Origin: Persicaria tinctoria
Lineage: Eukaryota > Streptophyta > Magnoliopsida > Caryophyllales > Polygonaceae
Assembly (NCBI GenBank): GCA_037127255.1
Contig: JBANSL010000007.1
Span: 65,503,538 to 65,567,537, forward strand
Length of the DNA stretch: 64,000 nt
Reading direction: 5' to 3'
Shown here: positions 53,605 to 64,000 of the stretch, piece by piece
Numbering within the stretch: the stretch's first letter is position 1
Layout of the letters: each line of letters starts with the position of its first letter
Made by a program: the position numbers and the translations under genes
Notes under the pieces: generated by a model
Databases searched by the model: none
Told to the model about the DNA's origin: nothing
The model's input: only the letters and a program-made list of their open reading frames with translations

Positions 53605-54879
53605 TTATTTTAGGTATTTGTGTTGTATTATTTTAACCCAGTTGTTATCGGGTTCTGCTAGAATTTTCCAAAGCAGTTTTAGTTGGAGGGCTTCTTTCAT
53701 TCTCCTTGCTTTTCGTATTCCCAATCTGCCAGCGGCTTTGGATTTACATATTTTATCCCAGCTAATCAACGGACTGTGTTGCACATCCTTGTTCCAAAAA
53801 AAGGTTCTGTTAATTTGATCAAGTTGTTTGTGTATTGAAGCGGGGAGCGAAAAGGTCTGGATGGAATATAGGGGTTTTGAAGAGAGATTTGATGTTATTA
53901 AAGTAACTCTACCCTGTTGGGATAGGGAGTTAGCCCGCCATTTACTGAGTTGTTCTCTAGATTTGCATATAATGTCCCCGAAGGTTTCCTTCGTAACCCG
54001 TCCCTTTATGATTGGGCAGCCCAAGTATTTCTCCAAACCTCGTTCTAAGGGTATATTAAGCACCCCTTCTAGATCCCTTGCTCTTGTCCTCGAGATGGCG
54101 GGCGTGATTTGAAATGATGACTTGTGATAGTTAATCTTCTGACCCGAGAATTTACAGTAGTCTTCAATTATTTCTTTTACTTTTGTGCATGCCGAATTGC
54201 TTCCCTTTGAGAAAATGATAATGTCGTCTGCAAATTTACAGTAGTCTGGACCTTTAGCGTCTATCGACAGTTTGCGAGCCAATACTTCTGCACCAAGTAG
54301 AAAGAGGAGGGGAGATAGAGGGTCTCCTTGGCGTAGTCCTCTAGATGGTTTGAAGGGTTCCGTGGGTCCAATATTAACTAGAACAGAGAACGAAACCGTA
54401 GTTACAGACTCCATAACTAGGTCTATAAATCGCTGGTTGAATCCAAAACGTTGGAGTACTAATTTTGTGAATTTCCAATCCACTCTGTCTTACGCCTTTT
54501 CCATATCTAGTTTTATAACAGCCCAGCCTTTCATGCCTTTCCTTGTACGAAAAGAGTGGAATATTTCATGAGCGATAAGTATGTTGTTCTGGATTGCTCT
54601 GTCAGAAACAAAGGCTCCTTGGAGAGGATGTATAACTTTTCCTATTATCATTTTTAGTCGTTCAGTGATTAACTTGGAGATGATTTTATATAGTGTGGAG
54701 CAAAGACTAATTGGTCGATAATGTGTAGTCATGGAGGGATTATCATTTTTTGGTATAAGTGAGATAAATGTGTGGTTGATTTGTTTAAGCAGATGTCCAG
54801 AGTGGAAGAAAGCTTTGACTGCCTTGGTAATATCAGTTCCCACAATTTCCCAATACTTTTTATAAAATTCAGCTGTCAT
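53605..54879 (-). pseudogene. LINE-2 reverse transcriptase
   Basis: The first part, TAEFYKKYWEIVG, FISLIPKNDNPSMTTHYRPI, SLCSTLYKIISKLITERLK and VIKLDMEKA, ends at a stop at 54489. The second part, DWKFTKLVLQRFGFNQRF, RGLRQGDPLSPLLFLLGAEV, CKFADDIIIFSKG, LEKYLGCPIIKGRV and GLRKA-type thumb motifs, follows without loss. The active site FADD is intact. One stop and one sense change separate it from a full domain. This is the best preserved LINE RT here. Confidence 0.9.
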
Positions 54880-55011
54880 TCCATCAGGTCCAGGAGATTT
54901 GTTGTTTCCTAGTGAGAAGACGGCTTTTTTGATTTCACTATTAGTTGGTTGTGTGATTAGAAAGCTATTCTCCTCATTTGTGATGACAAGGTTGATACAC
55001 GAAAGGTATTC

Positions 55012-56360
55012 TTATAGCTGTTGTATTGGGAAATTTTGTTCTCGTCTGAATCTCTTTTCAAAGTCTCTTTGTATTTCCTTTCTAATATTTTCATCCCCAA
55101 CGATTTGAGTCCCTTCCACAGAAGTAATTGTTCTAACGCTTTTTCTATTTCTTCTTCCCGAAGCTACTATATGGAAGTAGGCCGAGTTAGAATCTGCTAG
55201 TTTCAAGTGTTTTGTCTTATCTCTTTCATTCCAAAAGGTTTTGTGGAAATGGAACAGCTTTTCTCGCTTGGTTAGGAGGTTTTTTTCTTTCATGGATGAA
55301 CTCAAGTTTTGGTTTAGTTTGTGGATTGATTGTATTTCCAATAGAGCTTCATCGACTTCCTGGAGTTGTAGAAAGATATTACCAAATGTTTTCTTATTCC
55401 AAGCTTTCGCCTTCTGTTTGAGAATTTTTGATTTATATATGATTTTGAACATAACAGATCCAGAGCAAGTAGCTTTCTATGATTGCTTGACAATATTGCG
55501 AAAGTCTTTTCTCTGAAGGCAAACGTTCTCAAATTTAAAAAGAGGTAGTTTAAATGGAGCGTTCTTTGATAGGGTGATTGTGATTGGCCAATGATCCGAG
55601 GTAGAAAATGCTCCATTTTTAGTTGCGATGTCAGGGAAGAAATTTATTACCTCCCGATGGACCAGAACCCTGTCAATTTTTTCAAAGATGTTGTCAGAGC
55701 CTTCTTGTTTTTTCCTCTATGTGAATGGGTTTCCAAAGCTTGGGATATCCGTTAGGGAGCAAGCATCTTTGAAATCTATTCAAAGATGTTTCCGCCCCGC
55801 CACTTTTGTCCGATGGTTGACTAATTTCGTTCAGGTCTCCCATAACTAGGCAAGGGAGGTTACTTTGTAGAATCAGTAGTGAGAGCGTTTGCCAAAAAGC
55901 CTCTTTTTTCCGCCGGGTTAGGAAGGGCATAAACAAAGAACATTAGACACTCGAAATTTTCCATCGTGTTTACATATTTTATTGCAATAATTCATGGGAG
56001 GTGATAAATCACCGAGATAATTTCATTAGTAAAGGAGTTTTCGTTCCATAGTACTGCGATCCCACCAGCATGACCGGTTGCCGGGGACCAATAGATATTT
56101 TTGAATCCAACACTTTTTCAAAAAGATTCATTCGGTTCTCTTTCGGTTTTTGTTTCCGTTAGAATTAAAATCTGTATATGGTCAACTGTGCGCCAATCAC
56201 TGATATTTGTCCAAAACATAGTCTTTCCTATTCCTCCGAGTTCCAATATCTTACAATCATGATCCCTTTGAGTTTTTATGAGCCGACAGAAGGTGTTCCC
56301 GACCATACCCGCTTTATACCCTTTGTGAGTTTTGTATTTGATTGTTTGGTTGTGGGTCAC
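55012..56360 (-). pseudogene. LINE-2 endonuclease and linker
   Basis: From the 5' side the segments are LELGGIGKTMFWTNISDWRT with ILILTETKTERE (first motifs), WSPATGHAGGIAVLWNENSF near 56100-56010, CLVMGDLNEISQPSDKSGGA (the GDLN motif) and then a linker with LKLADSNSAYFHIVASGRRN. The E-T-K and G-D-L-N motifs of the apurinic-type endonuclease are visible in three frames. Several frameshifts are present, for example near 56115, 55935 and 55690. Confidence 0.82.
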
Positions 56361-56690
56361 AATTATTTCTATCTACCATCCACCAAAGGAGCCAATCGTG
56401 GGAGATTCTTGTGTTAGTTATTTTGAGGTTCATGATGGTGCTTTGAGGGACGGTCATACTCTTCTTTTCCTTGGAGATGTGTTTTATGTTATTTATTGGC
56501 AAGTTATGGTTTGGATTGGGTAAGATATAAATACCCATCTTGTAGCCAGTTAGACTTTGAGAGGAGGTTATGGGTAGCCATGCAAGAATCCTATTACATA
56601 GAGTTCTCCTATTAAAGTTATCTCTAATACGTTTAGGCTTTGAAAATTTTACCGGTTTGTTAATGAAAGAATTTTTATGCATGTATGGTC

Positions 56691-58789
56691 TATTTTTTTA
56701 TTAGGACAGTACACCAATATAGCTTATTAACTAGATTTCCAGCCTTGGGCCGACTAGTAGCAGACCAAGGGGAGTGTGATCGAGACTTGGACAGGTTCAA
56801 GGGCATCGCATAGGGATTCTGATTATAACATTCATACATACTTGTTTTTTGTCTTCCGTAAGTTGTTCTGCTATAGCATTGGACACCAGTGTTTCTTCTA
56901 ATGCATTTGGGTGGAACTAGATTATTAAAAGAGGGATCCAGGGAAGCAAGAAAAGTGAGGGGTAATAGGGCATTCGCCATTTTCACAATTTTGACCAATA
57001 CCCATGAGAGGGTGAGATTTTACACCAAGCACATTAGATAAGTGCATACATATTTCATACTTGAGCATATTATTGGTTGAATGGTAGACCAAGGAAACAT
57101 AATCAAAAGCAGTTAAACGTATCCGAACCTGGCATTGGTATGCAAGCCTTTCCTGATGATGATTGACGGTGGAGAGAAATGCTCCGCCAAGATAGTTATT
57201 TCCACTTTGTAGACGAGTACTATGTCATAGACCAAAGGCAAACATGGCCGGTAAGTGAAACACATAATGGATTGAAACAAACTAACCAAGCAGTTTAAGT
57301 CGAGAAAATAGACTGTGATAGTTCTTTCTTGAGTCCTCCTTAGGAAAATGAGGGAGTTAGGAGACAGAAATCAATTTTCCATAAACTAGTTTAGATGAAA
57401 CATGTCAATGGGCATCAACACCCATATAAAGCCAAAAGGACTCCGAAAGCCTACGGATCCATGGCTAGAAAAGCAGGTTCAGTGGATCTCCATCCACCCC
57501 AAACACTCAAGCCTGTGGGGAGAGGAGAGCATGCACATACGAGTACCTTCACAACATTGCAATATAAATTTACAAGAAAAAAGCAAAACAGCAAGAGTGC
57601 TCTTAGACAAATGTTTATTGCCCCCAGATTTGTTTGTTAGAAAGTTAATCGTCACAAAGCTCAGCAAAAACATGTCATTGGAGCTATCATATAGAGAAAT
57701 TTGATACAGAAAAGAAGTAACCCAACAAGACAACATCTGGAATATAACCAAATTGCTTAGATAATCAGAAGGATGAAACGTCCTATTTTGCACAAAGTAA
57801 TTAATATTTAAATAAAATTCCACAAGTAGGTAGTTGACAACACTGATTTTACCTTTCAAAGGCATCAAATTAATCAAGAACCTATTTTCATTATGACAAG
57901 GATACAACCATAGAAATAAAATGGTTTTATACACTAATTCACCCCTATGTTTTTCAAGGTTCAATAGATGTCCAACAACGAGAATGATACTTCCTCCCAT
58001 TTGGCAAAAAATAACATGTTTTTCCACAAACTTGTCACCAAAGTCGTTCCAACAAATGATAGAATCAAGAGATGAGACCACAGACCATACAAACAATATG
58101 CATTTGCAATAAACTGTCATCAGAAGAAAGGTTAAAAATAGTCGTTCCAACAAATGACAGGATGTTAAAATGTTTATTGATATGATTATTTTTATTAAAT
58201 TGCTCTACAAAATAATTACAAGTTAGTCTGATACCTTGAAAAACAAAAGAAGTTCATCGAAAATGAAGAACGAAAAAAAGAAAAGAAACCAGTTTCAGCT
58301 AACGAAGAACCCTTATTCTTGAACTTTTCTTCTTTCATTTCCTTGTGGTTCTTAGAGTTGCTTTCATACTGATAAGATTTACCTTTGTATTTGGATCAAG
58401 GGTCCCTAAACTCTCTAGCGAGTATTTGGATTAAGTGTCCCTAAACTCTCAAGCGATTTTAGGGAGGCTAGGAGGGTAGTATAAAGCTCAAGCGAGATAA
58501 GAGAGGCTAGGAGGGTAGTATAAAAGATGCAGAATCACAACCACATCCAATGAATTTTTCCATTAGGAAGCGGGGTCTGGAGGGTCAAATTGTACACACC
58601 CTTTCTCTGACAAAACTGAGAAGGTGTTTCCGAGAGACCCATAGTACAAATAAATAAATATAATACAATGTAAATATAAATAGGATGAAAGGAAAACAAA
58701 AATAAATACAGAAAACCAAATCGCCAGATAGCAAACATTATAAGGGAGGGAAATGGAAGTATGCGTACATTTTATGCCACCCAAACAAT
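56691..58789. other. Unassigned 2.1 kb, with one short open frame
   Basis: A minus-strand frame at 57220-56925 opens after a possible acceptor (tgacatag) and reads GGAFLSTVNHHQERLAYQCQ, then VYHSTNNMLKYEICMHLSN and NCENGECP before a stop. It is well-formed and not low-complexity, so it may be a gene exon or a LINE ORF1 piece, but I do not recognise it. A larger minus-strand frame at 57479-58153 looks spurious. A short direct repeat (gagaggctaggagggtagta) lies at 58465-58525. Confidence 0.3.
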
Positions 58790-58794
58790 ACGCC

Positions 58795-59587
58795 ACCTCG
58801 CAAAGCTAATCATCCTCGATGCGAATAACAGACCTCCATTATATCCTATCGCACGTCATCTACTCGGTGCGCCCCAAAACATCAAGATCCAGTCTAATCC
58901 CCTCATTCCAGGTTTTCCTCGGTCGCCCTCTTCCTCATCAAGCCCCCTTGATCATCAAGTTGTCGCATCTGCACATTGGCGCACTTGGGTCTCTCTTCTG
59001 CACGTGTCCAAACCCCTGAAGCCTTGACTGTCGAATCTTCTCCTGAATCCTGATTATCCCTACCTTCTCACGAATAGCTTCATTTCTGATCTTGTCAATC
59101 CTTGTGTGCTCGCACATCCATCTATTCATTCTCATCTCCACGACCATGACTCTTTGCTCATGCGCTTTAATAATCGCCTAATACTCCGCCTCCTATAGTA
59201 AAGCAGGTCTCACTACCACTCTGTAGAATTTATCCTTAAGCTTTAATGAAACTGTTTTTTATCACACATGACTCCTGATGCAGCTCTCCATTTTTTCCAC
59301 CCTACCTGAGTCCTATGCTTGATGTCCTTGATATCACCCCCACTCTGCATTACTGAACCCAAATATTTAAAATTGTCTTTCTTTGGTATAATATCCTCAC
59401 CCAACCTCAAGTCTTCATCCCCCCTCTCATTCCCCACCCAAAGTAAACTCCACATGCTCTATGTTAGTCCTACTCAATATAAAACCCTTCTCTTCTAATT
59501 TTGTCCGCCAGAGCTCCAATTTCCTACCAATCCTTGCTCTTGTCTCATTCAGCAAAACAATATCATCCGCAAAAAGACAAAACATGG
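58795..59587 (-). pseudogene. RTE-type LINE relic, 3' part
   Basis: The minus strand reads CLFADDIVLLNETRARIGRK (RT active site FADD), RTKLEEKGFILSRTN, FKYLGSVMQSGGDI, HRTQVGWKKWRAASGVMCDK, EMRMNRWMCEHTRIDKIRN, FGHVQKRDPSAPMCRC and RGRPRKTWNEG-like motifs. This series is typical of RTE LINEs in plants. Stops and frame changes are frequent. The upstream part was separated by the solo LTR and lies at 62498-62650. Confidence 0.8.
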
Positions 59588-62497
59588 TGTAAAGGCTCGG
59601 ATTTTTAAATCCTAATATTTACGGCAAAAAAAAAAAGAATTAAAAATGAAATTTAATCGGTTAAAAAAAACTCGTTTAGCGGATTCCGATCGGAATATAA
59701 AATTTAACGAATAATTTCCATTGTTTTACCTCGAAAATTCAAAATAATTATTGAATGGTGATATCCCCTTCTGTTTTAAAAATCTAATTGATCGAGAAAG
59801 CGAGAGTCGGGTAACTAACATTCGAACACTAATTCCGGGATTCAAAATTCGCGTATTCGGGATTTTCTTTCGGGTATTTATTTGACTAAGGTTTTAACCG
59901 ATTCTACACTCAACATCCCTTACCTATCCCTACCTTACCCTGCAACCCATCCCCTCCTGCCAATTTCATCGCCATCAGCCACCTGCTCCACGCCTTTACC
60001 ATTCCGCCATCACCGTCTCTTCTGTTTTACCGAGAGGAAGGAATCCCAAGCCACCTCTTCCTCCTTGCTTTCTCCTATCCACCTCCAGCCAGCAGCGGGA
60101 GTCCTCCTCAAGGACCTCGACCCCTCCTTGTAGCCATGAGCAGCAGCGGCAACGGTAGGAGCTGGAGACGAAGCCGCAACCCAGCGCGCAGTGCTGCCTC
60201 CCGCGTCCTGTTTTCCCGAGCCTAGAGACAGCCCCGAGGTGTCTAGTAGTCCGTGCACCTCCACTCCACCTCCATCAACATCCATCGACACACCGGAGCC
60301 ACCCAGGAGCCCTCCAGCGCCACCACGAGCCACCGGAGCTCCACCTCCCCTGTTTAAGCGCGAACCACGTTCCGGTAAGCGATTCTCCTCCGTTTTTAAT
60401 CGGAATCGTCCTCGAGCTTCTCCATCACACTCACCCATGTCCGACGTAGGTCCGAAGAGCCATCGAGAGCCTCCGACGATTCCCAGAACTCCAACCGAGA
60501 GCTCCGAAGTCGCGAACCCCCTCGGTGAGCTTCCGCTTTTCCCTCCTCTGTTTTAATTCGATTCTCGGGTTGTGGGCGAGCGTGAGTGTGGGTGAGCTGA
60601 GTGCGGGACGTTGGGTGAGCTCGGAATCTCCGGCGAGCTCGAATTGGCTCAGCGAGTGTCGACGAGCGAGAGAGCGAGGCGAGGCCGAGCGATCGCAACG
60701 CAGAACAGCAGGCGAGAGAGCAAGCAACAACGAGCGCGGACGCGGGCGAGCAGATGTGAGCGAGCGAGCGAACCACCGGGAGCTGAGAGACGCGCCGGCG
60801 GGAGCAGGTGACCAGCGAGCGCGGGCGGGAGGCCGGAGCTTCCATTTGATTTTGGAGGAGGAAGGAAGGCTGATGTGGCCTTTGTGGGCCCCCTTTCCAT
60901 TTCATTTATACTATTCTTTGTTTTAAGTTGAACCGGTTGGGAATATATAAGTACGGGTTCAGACCGGTTGGGATTAAGTATAATGGGTTCGGTTCGGTTC
61001 GGTTTGGGTTAAAAGCGTTGGTTCGGTTCGGGTTATTCGTTATATATTTATTTATTTAATTTATTAATTAATTGTCTAACTAATTCCCGATAATTGATTA
61101 TTTAGAAATTGATTTGTGTGTCGGTATTTAAAAGGGGTCGGTTTTAAAGTATATAAATTGAATTATTTTGTAACGGTTGAATGTTACTTAAATCCCTAGA
61201 ATGGTGATTTTAATTAAAGTAAAGTATGCCGGGATTATTTAATTAAAGTAAGTATAATTTTGAAGTAATTGTTTTGACTAACAACTGGACTAGCGAGTGA
61301 GATTTTATGGATTGAAGTATGATTGAGCCCGTTATGAAAATGACAATGGGATAAGATGATATAAGATGTTGAGATAAGTTGAGATAAAGGATGCTGATGA
61401 TGCTATGATTAATGGATTGATGAGCATGTTATGTAGTGGTAAATGGATCCCGTTGTGTGCAGTTTACTTATGCATATTTATTAATAATTGCTAGGTGATC
61501 TGTAACCTGCTTGCTTATATCTTGCTGCTTTTCATCTTGCTGATCTGCTACTCCAGGTAAGTTCTTTGAACTTACTCATGATGGGCGCTCTATGCACTGG
61601 GTGTTATATAGTAGGCTAGTGTCCATGCACCATACGACTTAGAATCATGCTTAGGAGCTAAAATGAAAATCATATGATTGCTATATGTCCTTGCAAGAGA
61701 ATCGCCATTATCTGTGATAGTCCTAGAGTCTTTTCTAGGGTCATAGGGTAGCTCAGCCTCATCGGGTACCCTGAGTCAACAGAGTCTATATGAGCATGAT
61801 ATGATAGCCCAGCACCATCGGGCAAGCGATGAGATGATATGATATGATGATGCCGTGGTTTGTGCACCACCACGAGGAAATTGATATGCTATAGCACCGA
61901 ACTGGCCAGTCTCCTCCCTATTGAAAGGGGGTGGAGGTACGAGAGGGACATGCCACTTGGCATTCTGTGTGGATCCATTTATCGCTTTCTGCATTATATT
62001 AAACTGTCAGTATATATATGTGATTTAATTTACGCATGACATTACGCATTTCATCTTAAGAATATGATGCTTATTATATGCCTCTCAGAGTGTGTTTACA
62101 TACACGCATGAGTGACCTGATGATTGACCCAGATCCCCCTCATTTTTTTAGATTCAGGTAATCGCTAGCCGTTATCGTTGCTTATGTGGATGCTTGGCGA
62201 GTTCAGACTTTTGGCGTTAGATTGAGAGGTTGAGAGACCACCAAACTTCCTCTCTTTTATACTCCTTTTCGGATTGTATTTGAACTCAACTTTATTTTTG
62301 CTTTCGCTCGATTTCACGATTAGACTAAGACAGGTATTTGATCCCCAATGGATCCGCGATCTTTAAGGGTTCGAAATCCCTTCTTTTAGTACAAATATTT
62401 TGTTTTAAAACTCAACCCGTACCTGGATTGCAAGATCCGAACAAGGGGTTTTATCCCTTGAAACGTAACCCGGAAATCATAATTCTGGGCCGTTACA
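59588..62497 (+). repeat. Solo LTR, 2910 bp, long-LTR gypsy family (copy B)
   Basis: It starts TGTAAAGGCTCGG and ends GGGCCGTTACA, with the perfect duplication CATGG (59583-59587 and 62498-62502). It belongs to the family of 4874-7405. The block 'ctccaggtaagttctttgaac' at 61553 is shared. The GC-rich left third (59930-60860) has many open frames in all directions from composition alone, and 'cagagtctatatgagcatga' type sequence fills the right. It sits right beside the FADD codons of the RTE LINE. Confidence 0.82.
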
Positions 62498-62650
62498 CAT
62501 GGGGCCTCATCCTAGATAGATACCGATACCACATCCATAACTCTTGTAAAGACAAATAGACTCAATGCCGACCCTTCATACAAACCCACCTACATTGAAA
62601 AGTACTATGTATCTCCTCTGAGTGTGTAAACACTCATAAACGCGCCTTTT
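62498..62650 (-). pseudogene. RTE-type LINE relic, 5' part
   Basis: On the minus strand the sequence gives GLYEGSALSLFVFTRVMDVV then, with one stop and a one-base shift, DEAP, joining at the duplication CATGG to the FCLFADD of 59587. This matches the RTE pattern 'GLHQGSALSPYLF...DE.P..LFADD'. Further upstream the match is lost near 62650. Confidence 0.75.
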
Positions 62651-62704
62651 ATATATCCTTGAGGACCTTTATGTAAGCTCGTGTTACCCTTTTTGCTCCT
62701 AAGC

Positions 62705-64000
62705 CTTTTTTTATTAAGAAAATTTTCGAGGGAGAAAACTCCACCCGATGGAATCCTTTCGGATGAGGTCTAGAAGATCAGGATTATTCTGAATATTAGT
62801 ACCACAGGCAAAGTGGAAAAATTGTGCAACCTTATCAACCACTATATTGCCTATTTAGGGTACATGGAGGAAAGAAACCCTTTCCAAATTTGTTAACATA
62901 ATTGTAATATCTTACAGATCAAGTTCAATTTCCCATAGACATTTTGTTTTTCTGTTGAGATGGTCAATAATTATTCTAGAGTCCCCCTCAATTTGAAGTT
63001 TGGTAATTAGTAAATTTATTGCGTTTTGTACCCCGAGTTTAATGGGCTTTGATTACCGAGTTTTTTATATCCTATGTTAAGTGGTCGACCTTCCCAGTCA
63101 CAGATAATAGTCCCAGCTGTACTGACCATGTTTAGGGAAGAACCATCTAAGTTTAATTTAAGAGTTTCTTTGGGTGGCTTACGCCATGCAATGTTTGTTC
63201 ATTGCGTTTTCTGTTGTCATTATGTTTGGTTCGTGGCTGCATGTCAGGGTCAACCCCGAGTTCACCATCAAAATTAGAAGATTTTCTCCAATTTAACTTG
63301 TGTGTTTTGATGATGTGGAGCGTGGTATCTCTACTGGGAATTGGAATTGACCTGAAGACATGCTGATTTCGAGAATACCAAACGGTCCACCAATAGAAGG
63401 CCAGCTTAGCTTTGGATTTATTGTTGATGTTGTTCCCAATATAGGGCATAACTGGTTTAATGTCTCTCGATTATTGAAGCATTGTTGCTATATTTGTATT
63501 GGTTTCGGTTGGGAAACTGAGGAGAGAGGTCGTGTATTGACATTCCAATAGAAGATGGGCATCATCTTTTGCCGCACAATTGCACAAACAACAAGTGAGG
63601 GGCACCGAAGCGCTCCGTTATGCTAATCTAAAGACCGTGGGAAGACCATCTTAGGATATATTCCATAAGAAATTTTTCACCTTTGGTGGAATGTCCAGAT
63701 TCTAAATCTAGAAATTAGGATCAGGACATTGAGAAGACTGGCCTGAATTCAGTTTATATGCACTCGAGGTAGAGAACCAACCCTCCCTGTCCGGACACTA
63801 GTATAGTCGGTCCTCAAAAGGAGCAGACATCAAAAGAATATTCAGGATTTCGTTGACAATGTTTAAATGTAGCACCTGGCAGAGCTTCTCGGACCACCAT
63901 CTTTCGACCATGATATAATCACTAACGGTCTCTTCAAGATTAACAGTTGGAGGGCATTCACCCCTAGCATTCATCGAGAGGCACGAGATCTAGTTGTCTG
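62705..64000 (-). mobile_element. LINE-3: RNase H and zf-RVT part, runs off the window
   Basis: The T-run near 62706 is the tail. The minus strand then gives an RNase H relic (LQIEGDSRIIIDHLNRKTKC, IGNIVVDKVAQF), a linker (YWWTVWYSRNQHVFRS at 63449-63380), and zf-RVT remnants towards 63800. Many stops are present. The 3' region is related to LINE-2 (RGPDLYN.../ 'LLDLIRKDSIGWSFLP'). The RT would lie beyond 64000. Confidence 0.78.

Larger units (their letters stand above)
51295..56690 (-). mobile_element. LINE-2: nearly full L1-type LINE, split by a hAT
   Basis: On the minus strand the order is endonuclease, linker, RT, zf-RVT and RNase H. A 12-base T-run at 51295-51306 is the poly(A) tail. 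The 5' limit is put near 56690, where LINE-like coding ends, but it could lie further right. An 852-bp hAT (51866-52717) interrupts it between zf-RVT and RNase H. The 3' end is of the same family as LINE-3 (62705 onward): both share 'gggagaaaactccaccc'-like sequence near the tail. Confidence 0.85.

Noticed and set aside
57479..58153. 224-codon minus-strand frame
   Set aside because: It is hydrophobic and cysteine-rich without any recognisable domain, and stop-free by chance in AT-rich DNA as far as I can see.
60191..60926. Proline/arginine-rich open frames on both strands in the GC-rich part of 59588-62497
   Set aside because: Overlapping frames in every direction and low-complexity composition indicate GC-richness and not a gene; the region lies within a solo LTR with a perfect duplication.

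Overview
This window is nuclear DNA of a flowering plant, most likely a eudicot. The evidence is one intron-rich plant gene surrounded by Ty3/gypsy, Ty1/copia and Athila-type LTR retrotransposons, three L1-type LINEs carrying plant-type RNase H, an RTE-type LINE, several small hAT elements and a probable Helitron. I could not identify the species. About 90% of the window is transposon-derived.

Layout. 510-980: LINE RNase H remnant. 1141-10069: minus-strand gypsy element (gypsy-1), internally deleted, holding a 2.5-kb solo LTR (4874-7405) in gag and a copia-like LTR (2397-3300) in pol. 11692-12690: inverted-repeat-bounded segment carrying a fragment that resembles a plant alpha-1,4-fucosyltransferase (FUT13). 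13470-20810: an Athila/Tat-type LTR split by a complete but internally deleted young copia element (14138-20047, target-site duplication TAATT). 21200-26583: Athila-like relic (LTR, primer-binding site, gag, ORF-1) whose LTR is split by a gypsy-1-family solo LTR (22221-23211). 27645-43885: minus-strand LINE-1, cut in two by a 13-kb gypsy element (gypsy-2, 29396-42438). The gypsy-2 LTRs were themselves hit by a 3-kb foldback-like element, a hAT and another inverted-repeat element. 43993-46405: LINE RNase H piece split by a hAT, then a candidate Helitron.

47004-50411 is the only gene that looks intact. It has eight coding exons and encodes a 550-residue apyrase of the GDA1/CD39 family, closest in my recollection to Arabidopsis APY6. 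Downstream are a 319-bp hAT MITE, LINE-2 (51295-56690, split by an 852-bp hAT), an unassigned stretch, an RTE LINE relic split inside its RT active-site region by a 2.9-kb solo LTR of the same family as 4874-7405, and LINE-3, which runs off the right edge.

The retrotransposon genes form the usual gag, protease, RT, RNase H, integrase (LTR elements) or EN, RT, zinc-knuckle, RNase H (LINE) series, but every copy is broken by stops, frameshifts or deletions. I did not find a convincing new biological system. The most unusual items are the foldback element with two inverted tRNA-like sequences, the captured fucosyltransferase fragment, the young but pol-deleted copia element, and two gypsy families whose LTR begins inside the integrase reading frame. 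Exact boundaries rest on target-site duplications read by eye. No homology search was possible.
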